From an uncultured Collinsella sp. (lineage in GTDB: Bacteria > Actinomycetota > Coriobacteriia > Coriobacteriales > Coriobacteriaceae): 43,249 nt of DNA. The first letter of the stretch is position 1. Each line of letters starts with the position of its first letter. The position numbers were made by a program, and so were the translations under genes. Of the stretch, positions 40,037-43,249 are shown one piece after another. Location: assembly GCA_934643145.1 (NCBI GenBank), contig CAKUBM010000016.1, forward strand, positions 1-43,249. The letters run 5' to 3'. The notes under the pieces are model-generated. The model was not told the DNA's origin, made no database searches, and was given only the letters and a program-made list of their open reading frames with translations.

Positions 40037-42814
40037 ATGGCACAGGAATTCACTTTTACCGTTAACGGCGTGGAGCGCACGACGACGGAAAACAAGCCGC
40101 TGCTGCGCTACCTGCGCGACGACCTGAACATCCACTCCGCCAAGGACGGCTGCTCCGAGGGCGCCTGCGGCACCTGCACCATCCACGTGGACGGTGCGGC
40201 CGTGAAGGCATGCGTGCTGACTACCGCCCTTGCCGCCGGCCGCGACATCGTGACCGTCGAGGGCCTGCCCGAGGACGTGCGCGAGGCCTTTGTGTACGCC
40301 TTTGGCGCCGTGGGCGCCGTGCAGTGCGGCTTTTGCATCCCCGGCATGGTCATGGCGGGCGCGGCGCTCATCGCCGAGGACCCCGAGCCCACCGAGGAGC
40401 AGATCAAGTACGCCATCCGCGGCAACGTGTGCCGCTGCACCGGCTACAAGAAGATTATCGAGGGCATTTCGCTGGCAGCTGCGGTGCTCCGCGGCGAAAA
40501 GCAGATCGATGAGGACCTGGAGCGCGGCGACGACTACGGTGTGGGCAAGCGCGCCTTCCGTATCGACGTGCGCAAGAAGGTGCTCGGTGAGGGCAAGTAT
40601 CCCGACGACATCGACGAGCTCGATCAGCCGGGCCTGACCTATGCCAGCGCCGTGCGTTCCAAGTATCCGCGCGCCCGCGTGCTCTCCATCGACACCTCCA
40701 AGGCCGAGGCCCTGTCCGGCGTGGTGGGCATCCTGCGCGCCGAGGACGTGCCGGTCAACCAGGTCGGCCACCTTATCCAGGACTGGGACGTCATGATCGC
40801 CCAGGGCGATATCACCCGCTGCGTGGGCGACGCTATCGTGCTGGTGGTTGCCGAGGACGAGGGAACGCTCGAAAAGGCCAAGAAGCTCGTGAAGATTGAC
40901 TACGAGCCGCTGGAGCCCGTGCGCAACATTGTCGAGGCCAGGGCCGAAGACGCCCCGCGCCTGCACGACAGCTTCTTTGCCTTTGGCAACACGGTGGAGC
41001 TCAAGGACAACGTGTGCCAGAGCCGCCATGTGACGCGCGGCGACGCCGCCAAGGCGCTGGCAGAGAGCGCGTTCACCGTGACACAGCGCTTTACCACGCC
41101 CTTTACCGAGCATGCCTTCTTGGAGCCCGAATGCGCCGTGGCCTTCCCGTACAAGAACGGCGTCAAGGTGCAGTCGACCGACCAGGGTGCCTACGACACG
41201 CGCAAAGAGTGCGCGCACATGTTTGGCTGGGACAATGAGCCCGAGCGCGTGGTCGTCGAGACCATGCTCGTGGGCGGCGGCTTTGGCGGCAAGGAGGACG
41301 TTTCGGTCCAACACCTGGCCGCGCTCGCCGCATATAAGTTCCAGCGTCCTGTGAAGTGCAAGCTCACGCGCGCCGAGTCGCTCGCGTTCCACCCCAAGCG
41401 CCATGCCATGGACGGCACCTTTACGCTGGGCTGCGACGCCGAGGGCAACTTTACCGGCCTGGACTGCGAGATCAACTTTGACACCGGCGCCTACGCGTCG
41501 CTGTGCGGCCCGGTGCTCGAGCGCGCCTGCACGCATGCTGTCGGCCCGTACAAGTACCAGAACACCGACATTCGCGGCTTTGGCTACTACACCAACAACC
41601 CGCCCGCCGGTGCGTACCGTGGCTTTGGCGTGTGCCAGTCCGAGTTTGCGCTCGAGAGCCTGATCGACCTGCTGGCCGAGAAGGTCGGCTTGGATCCGTG
41701 GGAGATTCGCTACCGTAACGCCATCGAGCCGGGCGAGGTTCTGCCCAACGGTCAGATTGCCGACTGCTCCACGGCACTGAAGGAGACGCTGCTCGAGGTC
41801 AAGGATGCCTACTACGCGCATCCCGGCCACGCCGGCATTGCCTGCGCCATGAAGAACGCCGGCGTGGGCGTTGGTCTGCCCGATGCCGGTCGCTGCAAGA
41901 TTCGCATCGAGGATGGCCGCGCCGTGGTCTATGCCGCGACGTCCGACATCGGTCAGGGCTGCAACACCGTCTTTTTGCAGGACGTTGCCGAGGCATGCGG
42001 TCTGCCGCTTCGCTGTATTGCCAATGGCGAGTGCTCCACCGAGAACGCTCCCGATTCCGGCACCACGTCTGGCTCGCGTCAGACGGTCGTGACCGGCGAG
42101 GCCGTGCGTGGCGCTTCCTTCCTGCTGCGCGATGCCATGTTTGGTATCGAGGCCGGCAAGCCCGCGCCCACCGCTCCGGTGAGCGCGCATGGCGACGGCG
42201 TCAAGATCGAGTATGACGACGGTCGCGCCTATCAGCTGCGCACGCAGGAACTCGTCGCCGGCCAGGGCATGCATCCTCAGGACCCCGCGGCCGCCATCAA
42301 GGCACTCGAGGGATGCGAGTTTGGCTACGTGTATCTGGAGCCGACCGACAAACTGGGCGCCGATGTTCCCAACCCCAAGAGCCACATCTGCTACGGCTTT
42401 GCCACGCATGTGGTCATTCTGGATGATGATGGCCGCGTGAGCGAGGTCTACGCCGCGCACGATTCCGGTAAGGTGGTCAATCCCATCTCCATCCAGGGGC
42501 AGATCGAAGGCGGCGTGCTCATGGGTATGGGCTATGCGCTTACCGAGGACTGGCCGCTCAAGGACTGCGTACCCCAGGCAAGGTACGGTACGCTTGGGCT
42601 GTTCCGTGCGCCCGAGATTCCGGATATCCACGCCATCTACGTGGAGAAGGACGAGCTGCTGCCCGTGGCATATGGCGGCAAGGGCATCGGCGAGATCGCA
42701 ACGATTCCCACGGCGCCCGCCGTACAGAACGCCTATCGCGCGTTTGACGGCAAACTGCGTCCAGATCTGCCCATGGTGGATACGCCGTACAGCCGCGCTC
42801 GTCACCGCGGGTAG
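40037..42814 (+). CDS. xdhD: Selenium-dependent xanthine dehydrogenase-type molybdenum hydroxylase, FAD-less
   Basis: The 925-residue protein joins the Fe-S and molybdopterin parts of a xanthine dehydrogenase. Residues 1-about 155 hold two 2Fe-2S clusters: Cys39, 44, 47 and 59, then Cys97, 100, 132 and 134 (CGFCIPG, GNVCRCTGY). The molybdenum domain follows, with FTTPFTEHAFLEPE, VGGGFGGKED, NNPPAGAYRGFGVCQSEFAL, TSDIGQGCNTVF and GGKGIGEIAT with the likely catalytic Glu. The FAD domain of ordinary xanthine dehydrogenase is missing, as in XdhD/selenium-dependent enzymes, so electrons must leave through the ferredoxin. Selenium is a labile cofactor in this group, not a selenocysteine; its presence cannot be read from sequence. 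GGGAATCACC upstream of ATG 40037 is a weak site. Confidence 0.9.
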   Translation: MAQEFTFTVNGVERTTTENKPLLRYLRDDLNIHSAKDGCSEGACGTCTIHVDGAAVKACVLTTALAAGRDIVTVEGLPEDVREAFVYAFGAVGAVQCGFCIPGMVMAGAALIAEDPEPTEEQIKYAIRGNVCRCTGYKKIIEGISLAAAVLRGEKQIDEDLERGDDYGVGKRAFRIDVRKKVLGEGKYPDDIDELDQPGLTYASAVRSKYPRARVLSIDTSKAEALSGVVGILRAEDVPVNQVGHLIQDWDVMIAQGDITRCVGDAIVLVVAEDEGTLEKAKKLVKIDYEPLEPVRNIVEARAEDAPRLHDSFFAFGNTVELKDNVCQSRHVTRGDAAKALAESAFTVTQRFTTPFTEHAFLEPECAVAFPYKNGVKVQSTDQGAYDTRKECAHMFGWDNEPERVVVETMLVGGGFGGKEDVSVQHLAALAAYKFQRPVKCKLTRAESLAFHPKRHAMDGTFTLGCDAEGNFTGLDCEINFDTGAYASLCGPVLERACTHAVGPYKYQNTDIRGFGYYTNNPPAGAYRGFGVCQSEFALESLIDLLAEKVGLDPWEIRYRNAIEPGEVLPNGQIADCSTALKETLLEVKDAYYAHPGHAGIACAMKNAGVGVGLPDAGRCKIRIEDGRAVVYAATSDIGQGCNTVFLQDVAEACGLPLRCIANGECSTENAPDSGTTSGSRQTVVTGEAVRGASFLLRDAMFGIEAGKPAPTAPVSAHGDGVKIEYDDGRAYQLRTQELVAGQGMHPQDPAAAIKALEGCEFGYVYLEPTDKLGADVPNPKSHICYGFATHVVILDDDGRVSEVYAAHDSGKVVNPISIQGQIEGGVLMGMGYALTEDWPLKDCVPQARYGTLGLFRAPEIPDIHAIYVEKDELLPVAYGGKGIGEIATIPTAPAVQNAYRAFDGKLRPDLPMVDTPYSRARHRG

Positions 42815-42882
42815 AGTAGAGCGCGGACGGCCATCGCTGACTGCCGTCTGCGCTTGCCATCAACTGTATAAGCTGCGCCTTT

Positions 42883-42914
42883 GGCCCCAGCTCCATCGTG
42901 AGCCGGGGCCTTTT
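42883..42914 (+). terminator. Terminator after xdhD
   Basis: GGCCCCAGCTC (42883-42893) pairs with GAGCCGGGGCC (42900-42910) with one mismatch, followed by TTTT (42911-42914). It ends the purine operon. Confidence 0.9.
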
Positions 42915-42935
42915 GTTTGGAGCGCCTCCGCATAC

Positions 42936-43183
42936 GGAAGCTGCGTCCCGGATTTGGCGCTCAGAATGGGATGCGCTTTCCCTTTGGAGCCCTCGGCGGA
43001 AATTACAACCCAGAATTGGCACTCAGAAAGGGATGTGCTTTCCTTTTTGGGCCCTCGGCGGAAACTACGTCCCGGAATCCAGCCCCGGAGTGAGATGCGC
43101 TTTCCGGATTGGCCCTCAACCGGAAGCTGTGTCCCGGAATCATGCCTCAGAATGGGATGCGTTTTCCGCTGGCCGGGTCGCGC
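42936..43183. repeat. Four tandem 62-bp repeats
   Basis: Units start at 42936, 42998, 43060 and 43122, exactly 62 bp apart each time. They share GGAA-CT--GTCCCGGAAT near the start, CTCAGAATGGGATGCG in the middle and TTTCC later, with 20-35 percent differences by eye. A partial fifth unit is visible before the first (about 42905-42935). The period is not a multiple of three, so the array does not encode a repeated peptide. The remainder of the window to 43249 shows no gene. Confidence 0.88.
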
Positions 43184-43249
43184 GCGCAGACGTGGTGTAA
43201 GAGCGTCCTGAGGTCCGTCGCTGCAAATCCCGATGTTACTCCTTCTTGA

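Noticed and set aside
40037..42814. Carbon monoxide or nicotinate dehydrogenase instead of an XdhD-type enzyme.
   Set aside because: Fusion of the Fe-S and molybdenum parts without an FAD domain and the ygfK/ssnA neighbours fit XdhD better, though the substrate remains unproven.
42936..43183. CRISPR array.
   Set aside because: The units are 62 bp and diverge along their whole length; there is no constant repeat with unique spacers, and no cas gene is nearby.
42898..43200. Protein-coding frame across the 62-bp repeats.
   Set aside because: The repeat length is not divisible by three, so successive units are read in different frames. The frame being open is a by-product of base composition.

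Overview
The window is high-GC, densely coded DNA that looks like a Coriobacteriia chromosome, most likely Collinsella or a close relative. This rests on codon bias, gene content and the style of the IS remnants. It is an inference from recognition, not from a database search.

Layout. (1) 1-8100: a type II fatty-acid synthesis operon, (acpP)-fabK-fabD-fabG-fabF-accB-fabZ-accC-accDA. It makes malonyl-CoA and elongates acyl-ACP. FabK is the only enoyl reductase seen, and AccD and AccA are fused in one chain. (2) 8180-9994: a cation-diffusion efflux protein and a histidine phosphatase. (3) 10025-16302: a ribosomal protein operon, rplC-D-W-B, rpsS, rplV, rpsC, rplP, rpmC, rpsQ, rplN, rplX. It has no rpsJ in front and ends at a terminator right after rplX, where rplE would be expected. 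Structured leaders precede rplC, rplB and rplN. A nested inverted repeat of about 177 bp lies upstream. (4) 16303-17830: a scar with an internally deleted IS3-family transposase and the 3' third of an MTA/SAH nucleosidase gene. (5) 18012-25590: a sugar locus with a LevR-type regulator, a mannose/fructose-family PTS (IIB, IIC, IID, IIA), a GH172 (DUF2961) glycosidase and an ROK fructokinase-like kinase. (6) 25591-26525: a second scar with a degV 3' fragment, an IS200/IS605 end and a tnpA start fragment, hairpins and short repeats. (7) 26526-28355: a Gfo/Idh/MocA oxidoreductase and a DeoR repressor, preceded by a cluster of TGTGCGTA-like sites. (8) 28472-32387: RluA-type pseudouridine synthase and U32 peptidase-family (RlhA-like) genes on the minus strand, then ridA on the plus strand. 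(9) 32431-42914: a purine module with a YheO-type regulator divergent from an NCS2 purine permease, then an SsnA aminohydrolase, YgfK, a four-cluster ferredoxin and an XdhD-type selenium-dependent molybdenum hydroxylase. (10) 42915-43249: four tandem 62-bp repeats.

How the genes work together. The PTS/GH172/ROK locus reads as one pathway. The PTS imports, and probably phosphorylates, a fructose- or arabinofuranose-containing saccharide. The cytoplasmic GH172 enzyme opens it, the ROK kinase phosphorylates the released sugar, and the LevR-like protein senses PTS flux. That regulator has lost the sigma-54 contact loop and the Walker B acidic residues, so it cannot work like classical LevR. The purine module imports a purine and passes electrons from the FAD-less XdhD through the ferredoxin to the flavin/Fe-S protein YgfK, matching anaerobic purine/urate use in gut bacteria.

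The most promising undescribed items are the PTS-GH172-fructokinase locus with its altered LevR, the r-protein leaders (especially the rplN leader with two competing pairings, one covering the ribosome binding site), the large nested palindrome at 10025-10201, and the exact-period 62-bp repeats at the right edge.
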